Part shown: positions 22,961 through 35,888 of the stretch, piece after piece
Layout of the letters: each line of letters starts with the position of its first letter
Numbering within the stretch: the first letter of the stretch is position 1
Origin: Meconema thalassinum
Lineage: Eukaryota > Arthropoda > Insecta > Orthoptera > Tettigoniidae
Length of the DNA: 64,000 nt
Reading direction: 5' to 3'
NCBI GenBank assembly: GCA_946902985.2
Contig: OX336389.2
Span: 1,082,505,788-1,082,569,787 of the forward strand
Notes under the pieces: model-generated
What the model saw: only the letters and a program-made list of their open reading frames with translations
Databases searched by the model: none
What the model was told of the DNA's origin: nothing
Translations under genes and position numbers: made by a program

Positions 22961-23523
22961 TTTAATGTTAGGTTGGTTAGCAACCGTGGAAAAACGTGGT
23001 TTTTGGAGACTTGGTTTACAAGTTCAGCCTCTGTAGTAGGCTTGAATTCAGTAATTAGGCGAAGTTTTACCGCCAATGTGATGTATTAAAGTAGATTCTT
23101 GGAGTTTGTTCTATAATATTAAATACGGTACATATTGTTATTTTGAAATTGCTGATAATAAAATGATGTGCGTCCGGGCGTCCAAAAATATAATAAAAAT
23201 TAGAATTGTGTAGTAATGATAAACTCCAGTTATATGGTAGGAAGGTGAAGCCTTAAAAGATTTATTATATTTCATAAATAAATCTGTGTGGCAAAGTAAC
23301 GTCAAGTAAACTTAGGGAAGTTTAATAACTGATTAAAAGGGGTGACACTAAATTAAATTAAAGTACAGAAATACTCAATGATTATTTGTATTGCGGGATT
23401 TTAAAAATAAGTTAAATGAGTTGAGTATAATTAAGGAATTTAAATGTGCATTATTGTGTGCGTGACGTCAATGGATATTACCCAATGCATGATCCCTCCA
23501 TTCCCAGTGAATTGTATTTTGTC

Positions 23524-25760
23524 ATGGCGACACATTAAAAAATTAGGGCGGTTATTGAACTCGCAACAGCGAGGAATTTAGAGCAATTAGCAGAGTTGAA
23601 AGCGGAGATAAACACTAGTATTGCCGAACAATCTGCAGTACAGAAAAACACTAGTGATGAGCTTTTGAAGCAGTTAGAGGAAATGAAAGGACAAAGTAGG
23701 GAACAATTAGAAGGAATGAAAGTTAATAATAATAAACAATTAGCGGAATTAAAAGCCGAGAACAACAGTAATACCGCGGATCAGACAACTGTACAAAACG
23801 AACTGATTAACGACCAGTTATCTAAACATAACGATCAGATAAGTAACCAATTAATAAAACAGAACGAAAGAAATCAGGAACAATTCAACCAGCTTACGAC
23901 TGAAATTAAGCAAAATACGAAGGAACAATTAGCAAATGAAGTGAGCGACAATAATAATAAACAGATAGGGCAAAATTTAGAAGATTGAGGACAGGTTTCA
24001 TAAAAAGCTGGAAGAGCTTGATGAAATCGTAGTAGCTAAATTAAGTCAGATCGAGCAGGCATATCTTACTAACACGGAGGAATTAAAATTAGCCCAAGGG
24101 AAGTTGAAGAGCAGATTCGAAAAAATAGAATCAAATACGCAAACCATGCAAGAACAAATTGTAGCTGTGAACGGTAACATATTAGGCCAAATTGAGGATA
24201 TTGAGAAATTAGATATGCAAACCACGGAGCGATGGAATGGTATTGAAACTGACCAGGAAAAGATTAAAGTATCTATTGAGGAAAATAATATACGCTTAGA
24301 AGAACGACTAGACAAGATAGAAACAGCTCAGGAGGGATGTATGACTCAAATGGAAGAAAAGCTAGATTTAATGAAGGACAGAATTCGCAAAGATTGGAGT
24401 CAGATGAAAGAAGACAGTAAGAAAGAACGCTTAACGATAATTGGAAGATTAGACGATAATTTGACGAGATTGCAAGTTCATGAGGAAAATTTTAAGGCGA
24501 AATTTAGAGAACAAGATGACAAAATCGTGAAAGCACAGCTTAAGTCAATGGAGAACGACACAATATTTACTTCTGTGAAAAATGGGGAGAAGCGAGGAAG
24601 TACAAATAGCCTGGGGACGTGTAACGCAACGGGAGGTATTCGTAGTAATGAGCAGAGTCCGACAGTTGGTGGCGATACTGAAGCATTTAAAGAATATATG
24701 GGACAAACGTCAACTCCACAGCTAATTTCGGTACCTACACAAATTATACAAGTCATAAGGGGAAGTGAATACAAACCCAACAAATACACAGATGGAACTG
24801 GTACAACACCAAAATCCTTTCTCAAAGAGCTGGACGATTTTTTGTGGATCAACACGTTCCACAGAATAAATAATTCAGAAAGGTACAGAAATATTTGATT
24901 GTGAGCAGTCTTACGTGTTTTCAAAGTTTCAAAAACACCTTTGAACCGATGGACGGGTTTAAAGAAGGTTTCCTGAAGAAATATTGGAGCAAATCTTATC
25001 AACAGAGCCTCAGGATGGATTTATATGCGAGAAAATATAATTCCACACATCCTACCAAGTATGCAGATTTCTTAACCCAGCAGATGTTAAAACTTAAAGA
25101 TTTGGACGAAAACAATAATAGGCTACGTTATTATGAACCACTTTTCATTATCCAGCAGGGTAATAGGAATTAAACTGGAAGTACCTATTAATATTCAACA
25201 ATTCTTAGTAGCCGCAAACGTTACTACATCAGTACAGGCAGAGGAGGTCTTGCGCCACCTTGACGAAACAACCATGCAGTGACCACACATGGGGAACAGG
25301 CAGATAGAACAAGTAAGCACGACAGAAGTCATTAAGGGAAATAACAATAATAATCCGAGCACCAGGTCTCAAGCTACAAATACCGGAACCACACCAAGAA
25401 GGCAATAGTATAATGACAGTAGATCTTATGGGAGATATGACAGGCAAGGAAACAATATGAATTACCAGGAAAATAATAGACCATATCGGAGGGGATATCT
25501 AAGTTGGAGAAATAACAGAAGGCAAGAAATGCCGTATCGAAGAAATGGCGACACGAGATACAACCAGCAGCGGAGAGAGGAACGGAATCACGACAAAGAG
25601 GATCCAAGGGACCAACAGAAGAAGTGTAATGACCGCTACAGGGAGTCGCAGAGATATCTTCAAGAACTTAATGGCACGGAAGAAAATGAGCAGGGAAGAT
25701 GGGAGGAAGAAAAAATCCAGACACAAACATGGACGAAGGAGCAGAAGGTTTAAGCAGACA
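23524..25760 (+). pseudogene. Broken gag of element 2
   Basis: The ATG at 23524 begins a frame resembling the start of element 3 gag, but the fifth codon is TAA (23536). The frame is then open to 23988 as a Q/N/K/E-rich coiled coil with repeated QLEEMK/QLAELK-like units. A frameshift moves the coiled coil to 24104-24898, and another leads to the capsid-like core at 24895-25173. The R/N/Q-rich tail (25457-25753) has further breaks. No CCHC knuckle. Dead copy. Confidence 0.85.
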
Positions 25761-28700
25761 GCAGGAGAGGCGTGACAAAGGGGTGTCACAACAGGGTACT
25801 CGGGATTTTAAAAAAGTCTAACAATAGAAAAAGGAGATAGCCTAAAACAACAGCATGGTACTGATGACCTGATGGAAGGATTGTAGCACACATTGCAGAG
25901 TGGATCGCTTGGCCAGAAGACTGTCTCGAAGAAGTAGTTAAGCCGCAGAATGACAACAAAAGGCAATTACCAGTAATGTATGCTAGGATTGGTAGACTTA
26001 TGGTTAGATGTCTTCTAGATACGGGTTCTCAGATAAGTTTTGTTTCTGAAGCTTTGATAAAAGAAGTGGAACGGACTCAAACTGTACCATTGATTCCGGT
26101 ACCACAAAAAAGTCAGGGGCGTATTTCCTGAAGGTTCTGTGGTAAGTAAACTGCAAGCATACTTAGAATTAGATATTCTAAACCACACCTTTGCTCAAAA
26201 TTTTTGTGATGGCAAGAATGAATTTCAACGTAATATTAGGTGCTAAATTTATTGGCGATTACCAAGTAATTATTGACCTACACAGCAATACTGTTCGCTT
26301 CAGGCAAATTGAAGGAATGAAAGACATAGGATTACACATGGATGAAATGTCAAATGGACGTGAGGGGCAAGCACGTGGATGCTCGAGGCGATACCTGAAG
26401 AGTCAACTGAGGAGTTACGCAAGGAGGAAGAAGATACGATTGCCATTGCTGTCATGCAACTTGGAGAACAGGAGTATTCTAGAGACCTTTGGGCATTGTT
26501 GGCGGAAGAGGAAACCAGCGTATCTGAATTCGAAGTCTTACTTCAGGAGCGGCTCTGAGAAGTAAGGTTAGGGGAGGCTGACAATAGAAAATTGGAACAT
26601 ATTTTACGCTCAAATAAGGAAGTTTACGACACCATATCTGGAAAGATTCTAAATTTTAATTACGCTATGCAGGTTGACAATTGGACTCCTTTTAAGAGCA
26701 AATTGTACCCAATGCAAGAGAAACGTCACTCTCAGGTGATTGAAGGAATGCTCGCAGCTGGTATGATCAAGAAGTCACCGACACCATATTTAAATGCAAT
26801 TTTGACTGTTGCCAAACAAATGGATCAATGAGGCTATGCCTAGACGCACAGAATTTGAATGACAAGCTGATTCCTGAATATGACAAAGCACCGTTAATTA
26901 GAGACGTTCTGAATGGTTTCAGAGGAAAAGAAAATTTATAGTTCGGTTGACCTCACAAATAGTTTTCATCATATTGAGTTGGAGGAAAATTCTAAGCTTC
27001 TGACAGGTTTTCTCTTTCATAATCAAAAACTCGTATGGAAGCGTATGCTTTTTGGTGTAAAAACAGCTGGATCTGCATTGCTGGATCAGAGCATTGGATC
27101 GAACTCTGACCGAGGAGGTGAAAAACATGACCGTTAGATACATTGATGATATTCTGTTGGCATCTGATAGCTTAAATGAACACATGAGCAATCTCAATAA
27201 ACTTCTGGAAAACTTAAGGACGATGAATTTCAAGATTAATTTTAAGAAATCACATTTTTTCAAGAATGAAATTTTATTTTTGGGGCACATCATGGATCAT
27301 GAAGTTGTGGGACCGAATCCAGCAAAGATTGAAGCAATAAAGTATTTTCTAACACCTACTAGGGTTAAACATGTGAGAGCATTTCTTGGAGTAACTGGGT
27401 TCTTCAAAGAAAATTGTCCTGGATATACGGAGACTGTGGTACCGGTGCAGGAAATGTTGAAGAAAAGCAACAGATAGCAGTGGGATGACAATTTTGAAAA
27501 GTCATTTCAAGCAACGAATGATCATTTGGCTAACTGTATAAAATTAGGATACCCAGATTTTGAAAAGAAATTCATAATTCAATCTGATGCATCTTTTATT
27601 GATATAGGAGCAATGTTATACCAAGAGAATACGAGCAACTTTCAGGATCGCTCTTATTTAGCGTCTGTAAGTGGCAAATTGCGCAAACATGAGAAAAATT
27701 AAACTGTAACCGAGTTGGAGCTTCTTGCTATACTTCACGCATTGCAACGATGGAGGAAGATTGTTTTTGGATATCCAATTGTTGTAAGGACTGACCATAA
27801 AGCATTGACGTTTTTGTTTAATACGGCAATGATGAGTGAAAGAGTGACACTCTGGTCAATATACATTCAGCAGTTTAATATCGAAATAGAACATTGCCGT
27901 GGAAAGATAAATGTAATGCCTGACGCTTTGAGTAGGAATCCTGAGTCAGATGATGAGAAAACAGTAGACGTCCAACACATTGAGCTGCCAAATAAGGATA
28001 AGGAATTTCTGGAAGAACATAGGAATATCAAGCAAGAGCAAGAAAATGAACCGTGGATGATGATGATGATAAAATATTTCGAGAGGGAATTACAGCCTGT
28101 AACTCCTGCACATCAACAGCATGTTACACAGATTTGTGGATGATGACCATACAAAATTCAGAATACTAGTTCCTGCATACTTCAACGTGGATTGACGTGG
28201 CATGTGCACAATAGGTCATATTAGGATCGACAATTAGCGAAACTTTTACGTGGCCGAGGATGAGAACGACGATATGTGATGTAATAAAAACTTGCGACGT
28301 ATGCCAGCGAACAAAGCCAAACAATGATTTAATGAGGCAGTATCCTAAGCCTTTATTACTACAAAATCCGTGTGAGCTACTGGCTATTGATTATTTTGGA
28401 CCACTTCCAAAGGGTAGGCGAGGAAGTAGACACCTACTAGTGTGCATTGCTGTATTCTCTAAGTTTTTTGTTCTGTGTCCAATTCAGAAAACAACATCAA
28501 AGCAAATGCTGAGCAGAATAAGAAATAAGGTCATACCAACGCTTGGAAAGGCTGAATTCTTACTCTCAGATCATGGCAGCTACTTCACCAGTGCTGAGTT
28601 TAGAAAAGGAATTGAGGATTTAGAAATGAAGCACAATCTATCTTCTATAAGGCATGCTCAAGCTAATCCTAGTGAACGCGCAATCAAAGATGTGGCTAAA

Positions 28701-28774
28701 TTCTAACGTGTCTATATTCTTAACGAACACCATAGATGGGTGGATAGAGTGAGTGATATTGAGACTTGTATGAA

Positions 28775-28957
28775 GCTTGTAGTTTAACGTGACCGTAAAT
28801 CTCGCGATCATAAGCCACGGGACCTCCGTTTTACGTGGAATCCGAACCACAGGACATGGCATTTCACATCGAAAATCTCACATGCATTGACCGGGAATCG
28901 AACCCGGTCCGCCTTGGTGAGAGGCATACAGCTTGACCGCTGCGCCACCACGCCCCC
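28775..28957 (-). repeat. tRNA-derived SINE with perfect target duplication
   Basis: The minus-strand head has an A box (GTGGCGCAGCGGTCAAGC) and B box (GGGTTCGATTCCCGG), with a ~110-base tail body. It is flanked by exact 14-bp copies of GAGACTTGTATGAA at 28761-28774 and 28958-28971. It sits in the dead integrase region of element 2. RNA polymerase III promoter boxes are intact by eye, but this is not a functional tRNA gene. Confidence 0.92.
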
Positions 28958-29059
28958 GAGACTTGTATGAACTCTACAAAACATGAGTCGATGGGACAGA
29001 TACCGATGGTGATACATCTTAACTGATATTGAGCCCGTGGAAGCTCATGGCTCGGTGAT

Positions 29060-30160
29060 ATTAGTTGGAACTTATGAGGAACAAGTCATGTCTGTGAAAC
29101 AGAACGCGCAGTGGATGAGTTAGTCACCAGAGTGTTTGGTGCAAGTAAAAGTGTTCGCAGGATCTTAGTCCTAATTTTGGTCAGGGAGACCTCAAATCAC
29201 TTTGATTTGATTAGGTCAGTCCTTCAGATGGACTAGATTAGGAATTTGGGATAATGGACAACCATTATTCGGTTATTTTTCCTAACCCCCTGTTTGCGAA
29301 CCTCTCTTTTACGCCACTGTTAGTTTTTTAGCTATTTGAGCCTCGTATTATTTTCATGATCGACAGAAGTCATGACCTTTTTGAACGGATTTATTTGAGC
29401 TTTAATGTGAGCTTAGATGCCACAACATTTCTGAGGAGAACTATATTTGGGAGCATTATTGTAGGTGCCAGTCCAGCATCGAACCCGATGCCGTTGTATC
29501 ATTTAAGACGACCTATCAGTTTACGGTAGTCAGTCACCGTATACTTGGTTGTAATTGTCAGTATTTAGCTAGATTTAACTTATTTAAAGATAAATAAGGG
29601 AGTGGTACCATCGTAAATTCTTTTGATCTTTGTTGTTGTTAATTTAAATTCATAATTAACCCGTTTCTTTATGTAGGGTGTACTTTACGTGCCACTGCCC
29701 TAGCTTGCGGATTTTGCATTTTTTTGTAACTATATCTTTCGCGAGGGTTATTTCAATTTACAGTCAGTTTAGGATCATCAACTTTAACTTTTTATTTAGC
29801 TTGCGGGATTAGCCCGAGATTAACCCTCCGAACTAGGATAGGTGTTTGAACATTTTTTAATAAATTTTATTCGAGTTTTACATAAGACTGGATGTTATCA
29901 TTTTTAATCTAAGTGTTTCTAGAGTGTGCTTCTTGGGTTCAATCACCTTTCTGGCCGTGTCTGCCCGATCGCCCCGGGATGCTGCGTCTTCATGCGCAAT
30001 GACCTATAGGAAGTACACTCAAGCCTTCTCGGCTTATGCGTCCAGACGGTGAGTTGTCTGGGAAGCCATTTCGGTTAGTGGCAAACCAAACAACTCGTCT
30101 GACGGGCTCAATATGCGGAGAGATCGTGGGACAATGTTCTCAACTGTCCTAGATATCCAT
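29060..30160. other. Unexplained insertion in element 2 pol
   Basis: Element 1 pol has about 40 codons between the HESTGEIP-like segment and the ARDLRVR-like segment, whereas here ~1.1 kb separates them. The sequence is AT-rich, with no readable frame, and contains an imperfect inverted repeat near 30040-30105 (agacggtgagttgt / acaactcgtct). I do not recognise its class. Confidence 0.5.
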
Positions 30161-30520
30161 TGTTGGCACAAGATCTAAGAGTTAGAAACACCATAGTGTA
30201 TATAAGCCAAACTGATAGACGTCTGAGACGAGTAAGAGGTAAAAGTTTCCACAGGGACTTAAATGTCGATGAACTGGTTCTGGTAAAAAAAAGCACCGAT
30301 CTTTGATCCTGCAAGCAAAGTATTTGCAAAATTTTGCGAACGCTATATTGGGCAGTTTCGCATAGTCAAGAATCTCGGAAATAATGCATACAGAATACAA
30401 AAAATCAGCACGGAAACGATGTCAGTCTTCAATATCGCAAATCTTAAATTGTATCATAAGATTGAACCATATGAGCCGAGGAGAAACATTGCTGCTGCAA
30501 ATGTTGCAAATTTCTACTAA

Positions 30521-31653
30521 TCCACACTCAAAGATACGGGGCCAGTAGAGCGAGCAAGTTGAAGGAAGAAACGAGTCAGGTTTTTACAAGCCAGAAGAGA
30601 GCTACCGATGTCAAGTTTATTTAGAGAGAGAGCGAAGAGTCTGAGGACAGACAGGCTACGGGCAGTCAGCCGGCTGCAATGTTTTGGTGATTCAGCTGCT
30701 TGGAGCAGGTCATTAGTGAAGGAAGATAAACACTGGTTCAACAGGAAGAAAATATTGACAACTTGAAACTGGAGGTGTATGATCATTAAAAAATCGACTC
30801 AAGTTCCTGAGTTCGATTTTGAGTAAGTAAGAGGTAAATGAACCCTTAATATGAATGCTGCATACTAATGTTTCATGAATTATTTCTGTATGGAAGGAAA
30901 CGTTACCACTATTTCTGAAAACACCTGCTGTGTGTTGCAGTAAGCTGGGTACATGTGAGCGTCAAGAGGACGGGAGCTGTAACACTAAACATTCTTGAGA
31001 ACAACAGAGATGATCGATTAAGGTATTTACGACATGCAGGAACACAGGAGATGTACAGTTACTTTAAAGTTCATCGCACTGACAGAGCTTGAGGACGCTA
31101 ACGAATCAGCAGTGAAATATTTCATTGTCCAGCAACGTGAAACAGAAAAGATTTCTGTAATGTAAGAGAACGATATACTTTCCGTATACGCCCAGTAGGC
31201 GTGGTTTGCAAAAACAGCGCGAAACTGAAGATTGAGTTCACGAATGACATAGCAAGACATATCAGATTTGGAGGGAATCAAATTGAAAAAAAAAACGCTG
31301 ATCGCTTTAAATTCTGTATGATTGAATCAAGCACGTCTCTTTACGACGAATGTTCTGATGTAAAATGCGTGCCTGTTAGATAATTGCTTAAATAGTTAGC
31401 GATACGAACTGTCCCCACTCCGTGTATTTTGCCAAATTACTATAAATACTGTGTGAAGCCCTGGTGTGAAGGTTCATTCGATTTTGGGGTGTCTGAGGGC
31501 ACAGTCTGCGAGTGATATTATACTTGAAGCTCTGAGGACTTACAATTTCCATACTGACTGAGTACAGATTTGAACTTAGTATATTACGTTTGATGACATG
31601 AGAACTTATATATTTCAAAGATAATATTTCTACTTTGAAAAATAATCATATCA
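30521..31653 (+). other. 3' internal region of element 2
   Basis: Between the pol remnant and the 3' LTR. Only short chance frames; no convincing purine tract immediately before 31654. Some A/G-rich segments around 30540-30790 look like the decayed charged tail of pol. Confidence 0.5.
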
Positions 31654-32317
31654 TGTTTAATTATATATGGGTTTATTTTGCGTGTAGTGTGAGATGTGTA
31701 AAGCGTGTGCATTTAATTAGATAGCGATATCAGCTATATGATAGGGTCAAATCTTCGGTATAATTGCTTAATAGGACTCGTGGGTGAAATTAGTAATCAT
31801 CTAAAGCAATTTAGATAGAAGTTAGGTGTGTGAAAAATACTGAACTAATTTGAATTCTTCACACAGCAAATTCATCATCTGAAGACCATGACTATCAACT
31901 CGGACGAAAGGATGACTTTTGAATCCAGGATCACCGTTATATTTACTAAGGAGTAAATAACGCAGCGTGGGATCATGGCGGGCGATATTCATTGTTGTTT
32001 GCAGAAGGCTGAGTATTCATATGAATTAATCTCATTTATTGTAGCTAGTTTGGTTAATAGGGACTGTGTGTGTGTATATATTTTGCATGTGAGTATGTTT
32101 TGTGTTGTAAATTAATTTCACCGACTACTAGTTTAATGAAGATCATCGTGGCTATTTTGTATTTTATTTTGTTGTTCATTCATTCATTCATTCGTTTATT
32201 TGCATTTGGGGGTGTGTCCCCCGGTGGCAAATTAGATACAGATAACAAATAAATAATTGTACATAACAATTCACTAACAATTAAACTGGAGTATTTACAC
32301 AAATAGTCAGTCTTTGC

Positions 32318-33760
32318 TTAAACACACCTATATGTTTGGGAAAAGGCTGCAGCAGGTAGAGAGTTCCAATTATCAATGGCACGGTTTACGAAAGAATATT
32401 TACCATAATTTGTTCGCTGTGGTCGGCCCTTAACTTTGAAAGGATGATCGCTCCTACCCATGTAAGTAGGCTTTTCCATATGTTTGCTAAGCTCACCCCA
32501 TGCTGGTTGATTTGTATACGTGTTGTACATAGTGCAGAGTCTAGATTTCATCCTCCTAGCCTCAAGTGATTCCCAGCCAAGTTTCTTTAACATACGGCTC
32601 ACACTGCTCCTGGGATTAAAGTCACTGAGCACAAATCTAGCGGCCTTTCTTTGTACAATTTCCAACTCACTTATGAGCCCCACTTGATATGGATCCCAAA
32701 CCGCCGAGGCGTATTCCAGAATAGGTCTTACAAGTGACAAATATCCTAATTCTTTAGCAGAGGTACTACTTCCTTTTAATACCCTCATTACAAAGTGCAG
32801 GTATTTGTAAGCTTTAGAAACAACACATCCTATATGACTACTCCCTTTCATATCATTTCTTACGTGAACGCCCAAATATTTGCAAGAATCTTCATCTACA
32901 AGTATTTCCGAGCCAATGTTATATTGAAAATCTTGCCTTCGCACTTTCCCTATTTTTATTAGACTACATTTTCTTGTGTTTATTTTCATTTTATTTTCAA
33001 TCGCCCACTTATAGACCAGGTTCAGGTCATCTTGAAATACTGCATTGTTTTGTTAGTCATGTATCTTTCGATATATTACACAATCATCCGCAAACAATCG
33101 ACAGTCACTGCGAATCCCAATTGGTAAGTCATTTATAAACGCCAAAAATAACAAAGTTCCGATCACGCTGCCCTGAGGGATACCCGACGTTACGGTAATT
33201 TCATCCGAAAATCGGCCTTCAACTTTCACTTTCTGGGAACGACCCGTCAAAAATTCTTGGATCCATAAAATTACTCTTCTATCAATCTTCGTCGAAGCAA
33301 ATTTATGGAGTAGCATGTCATGCGGCACGACATCAAATGCCTTCGCAAAATCTATAACTACGGCGTCGACTGAAACTTCATCCTCTAACGATTCGCTAAT
33401 ATCTTGAAAAAGTGATAGCATCTGACTCTCGCATGAGTAACCTTTCCGAAATCCATGTTGCCTATCATTAAACCTTGATAATGTCTCCCACTGTTCCCTC
33501 AAGTAGTCGCAAATGAGATGCTCCATCTGTTTACAAACGATGGACGTAAGACTAACCGGCCTGTAGTTGCCCAATTCAAGTCTGCTCCCTCCCTTAAATA
33601 TTGGGACTACCGTAGCTCTTTTCCAGTCATCCGGGATTTGCGCATTGTTTATGGACGCATTAAACATCACCTCTAAGTATCGTGCCACGGCCCTACCTCC
33701 TAGTTTAAGTACTTCACTAACAATATTATCAGGGCCCTTCGATATATTGTAACGTAATTT
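32318..33760 (-). pseudogene. Reverse transcriptase of the LINE
   Basis: ORF2 C-terminal half. From ~33760 down: KGPDNI, IPDDWKRATVVPIFKGG, NYRPVSLTSIVCK, HGFRKGYS, DFAKAFDVVPH, IPQGSVIGTLLFL and FADD at ~33085. After one in-frame TAA (33053-33055) the thumb and C-terminal part continue to 32318 in the same frame. The FADD catalytic pair is intact. Motif order fits the CR1/L2 group. Confidence 0.88.
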
Positions 33761-33764
33761 TGTA

Positions 33765-35035
33765 TTAGCTTTACAATTGTTAACTGGTTTATTTGGAGAA
33801 GTGGAGCCCCTGATTCACCGTTAAGGTCCAACACACAGCTATTGGATTTATTGAACACACTACCATGAAAGACATTTAATTCATTAGCAATGGCCTGCTT
33901 CTCAGTAATTAATTTACCGTCACCAGACATTATCATCGACAAATTATTTGAATTTCCCTTTCTTCTCCTAACATAACTGTAATTTTTTTCCACCCATCGC
34001 CTCCCGAACCATGTAAACCTTTCATATAATTGTCATGAGCAGCCCTCTTTTTTAAGACGAGCTCTCTTGATAAGGACTTAAATTCCAACATATACTTGTC
34101 ACTATCATGTCTTTTATTGTATAATTTCCTAATTTTCCGTTTAAGACTCCTGATTTCCCGTGTGTAATACTCAGGATCTGTGTTTTGTTTCAGTAATTTA
34201 AATGGAACAAATTTATCAATAGCGCTATTTAAAATTTTCAAAAAGTTAGTCCACAGGATATTAATATGATTTCCTTCCGATGCCCATCCTACAAATAGCT
34301 CATTCAAATACCCCTGAAATTTGCCCTGATCCACCCTGCGATACAGGAATATGATCTTATTTGCTACTTCAGAGTCTAATTTTGTAATGTCACCGTATCT
34401 AATATTTAATTCAACCCCAGAATGGTCACTAATTCCTGGTATTTTCAGACAGTTAATATACAGCTCTAAAGGCCTTACGAGATAAACATATAAGGTATTA
34501 TTGCCTCTAGTTGGGAAGTCAACCACCTGGGGAAATCCCCCCTCCCTTAAGAATTTGTTTGCAGCGCTCTGAGCTTGACCACAGCTAGTTGACTCACCAG
34601 ACCAGTCTACTTTGGGGAGGTTTAAATCTCCGGCAATCATTATGCTCTTTTTCATAGCATTACCCGTACAAGTTTTATCATACAGTATGTCGAGAAGCGA
34701 AAAGTTATCTTTCGGTGCTCTATACGCCCCTATTACCTGACGAGGGAATTTATTCCCTTTATCCGACATTTGTACACATAACATTTCATGATCTGTATCA
34801 TCCCACTTTAAGAAACTAGCTATATTTTTGCGCACACAAATAAATAGCCCACCACCTCGCTTCCCCCGATCCCTTCTGTACATTTCGTAGGTCCCTTGAA
34901 TTATTTCATTACTATTTATATCCTTATATAACCAAGATTCAGTAGCAATGACAATGTCCGGCGAACACGTCTCTACAAGATTCCAAAATTCAATTAATTT
35001 ATTTCCTAAACTCTGACAATTAACCTACAGTAATC
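33765..35035 (-). pseudogene. APE-type endonuclease and linker of the LINE ORF2
   Basis: The frame is open from a TAG at 35025-35027 (probably a mutated CAG) down to 33933. It shows NCQSLGNK, PDIVIATESWL, RRDRGKRGGG, IAGDLNLP and ISDHSG, the ordered motifs of the APE endonuclease that nicks the target. A frame change near 33960 and another near 33760 precede the RT. The frame starts upstream of its first ATG at 34883, so the endonuclease N-terminus is present. Confidence 0.85.
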
Positions 35036-35117
35036 TTAGAGTCTTACCTCCGCAGCAAATATCCCGAAGTAGCTCCTTCTGTTCCCGTCGGCTGGCAACC
35101 TCTGGACCTGCTCCTCC

Positions 35118-35888
35118 TCACAATGGCCGGCACAAACCGATGACCCTGTCATGTAGTCTCCCTAGGTTGGAAGCGCCCCGTCGATTTAAATGCAGCCCGT
35201 CTCGGGCGAAGTCACGGCTACCAATCCAGCAGTCAGCATCTACATACACTAATCCCAGTTGTGCACAAACCCAGTCCATGCGGTCATTTACAGTCTTAAC
35301 TCGCCTTAACGGAACATCTCCCCGCCGAACAATGCCACTCATTATAATTTTTGCATTTCTAAACTTGCTTTTAGCTTTTCTGCCTAGTTCGTAGAGCTCC
35401 CCCATGATGTAATCAACTGTAGCCCTCTTCTTGAAATCGTTCGTCCCAACATGGAGCAACAACACTTTAACTTTGTCACAGTCCTCTACATTTGCTTCTT
35501 CCACTTGTTGGGCAAGCTGGTAAATTTTAATCCCCGGATAACACCGCACTTTCGCACCTGATTTCCTCGAGATATTCGCACTCCATCGTATCATAGAATC
35601 ACCCATTACGATAACGTCATCCTCAGTTTGTTCCTGCACGCCCTCTTCCACACTGATCCCAGTAGAAAGCCGTTCAGTCACATCCTTCACCGTATCCTCT
35701 GATTCACGAAGCTTTGTTCTAAGTTCCTGTATTATTTGATCCCTTGCTTTGATTTGCACCCTCAAACAGTCCGGCGTATCACAAACTTTACAAAACCAAT
35801 TCCCAACATCACAATCCTCCTCTTTGACCTTAACACAACCGAAGTGAATCCATTTCTCACATAGTCCACACTGAACACCGTTCTTCAA
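35118..35888 (-). CDS. LINE ORF1: PHD-like finger, coiled coil, SGNH hydrolase (5' partial)
   Basis: Open over 256 codons. Residues ~7-40 carry a Cys/His pattern (CGLC, HFGC, CKVC) of a PHD-like finger. Residues 45-75 form a short coiled coil. An SGNH/GDSL hydrolase fold follows with GDS at 96-98, GTND at 148-151 and the catalytic DGLH at 230-233, so the Ser, Asp and His triad is in place. CR1-group LINEs are known to pair an esterase-type ORF1 with ORF2; the role is thought to be RNA or membrane association. The start lies beyond the truncated 5' end, so the first residue is not natural. Unlike ORF2 it has no stop. Confidence 0.85.
   Translation of the reverse strand: MKNGVQCGLCEKWIHFGCVKVKEEDCDVGNWFCKVCDTPDCLRVQIKARDQIIQELRTKLRESEDTVKDVTERLSTGISVEEGVQEQTEDDVIVMGDSMIRWSANISRKSGAKVRCYPGIKIYQLAQQVEEANVEDCDKVKVLLLHVGTNDFKKRATVDYIMGELYELGRKAKSKFRNAKIIMSGIVRRGDVPLRRVKTVNDRMDWVCAQLGLVYVDADCWIGSRDFARDGLHLNRRGASNLGRLHDRVIGLCRPL

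Larger units (their letters stand above)
25860..30520 (+). pseudogene. Broken pol of element 2
   Basis: Protease DTGS lies at ~26018-26029, reverse transcriptase YIDD at 27139-27150, RNase H around 27580-27800, the integrase finger CDVC at ~28290, and the two catalytic Asp regions (AIDYFGPLP ~28385, LLSDHG ~28560). The E region (ANPSER ~28670) follows, with a stop soon after. The C-terminal GPY-like part reappears at ~30165-30520 in two frames. Many stops and frameshifts separate these pieces. A SINE (28775-28957) and an unexplained insert (~29060-30160) interrupt it. Element 1 pol gives the reference order. Confidence 0.88.
32175..35888 (-). mobile_element. CR1/L2-like LINE, 5'-truncated, with TGAA tail
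   Basis: It reads on the minus strand and ends at 32175 in four to five TGAA units, the kind of 3' microsatellite known from L2/CR1 elements. It encodes an ORF1 with PHD-like and SGNH hydrolase parts, then APE endonuclease and reverse transcriptase. Its 5' end at ~35888 falls inside ORF1, so the 5' part is missing. The flanks share TGTTG-like microhomology rather than a long target duplication. It is inactivated by stops and two frameshifts but is far better preserved than its host element. Confidence 0.9.

Noticed and set aside
28880..28957. tRNA gene
   Set aside because: Part of the SINE bounded by 14-bp target duplications.
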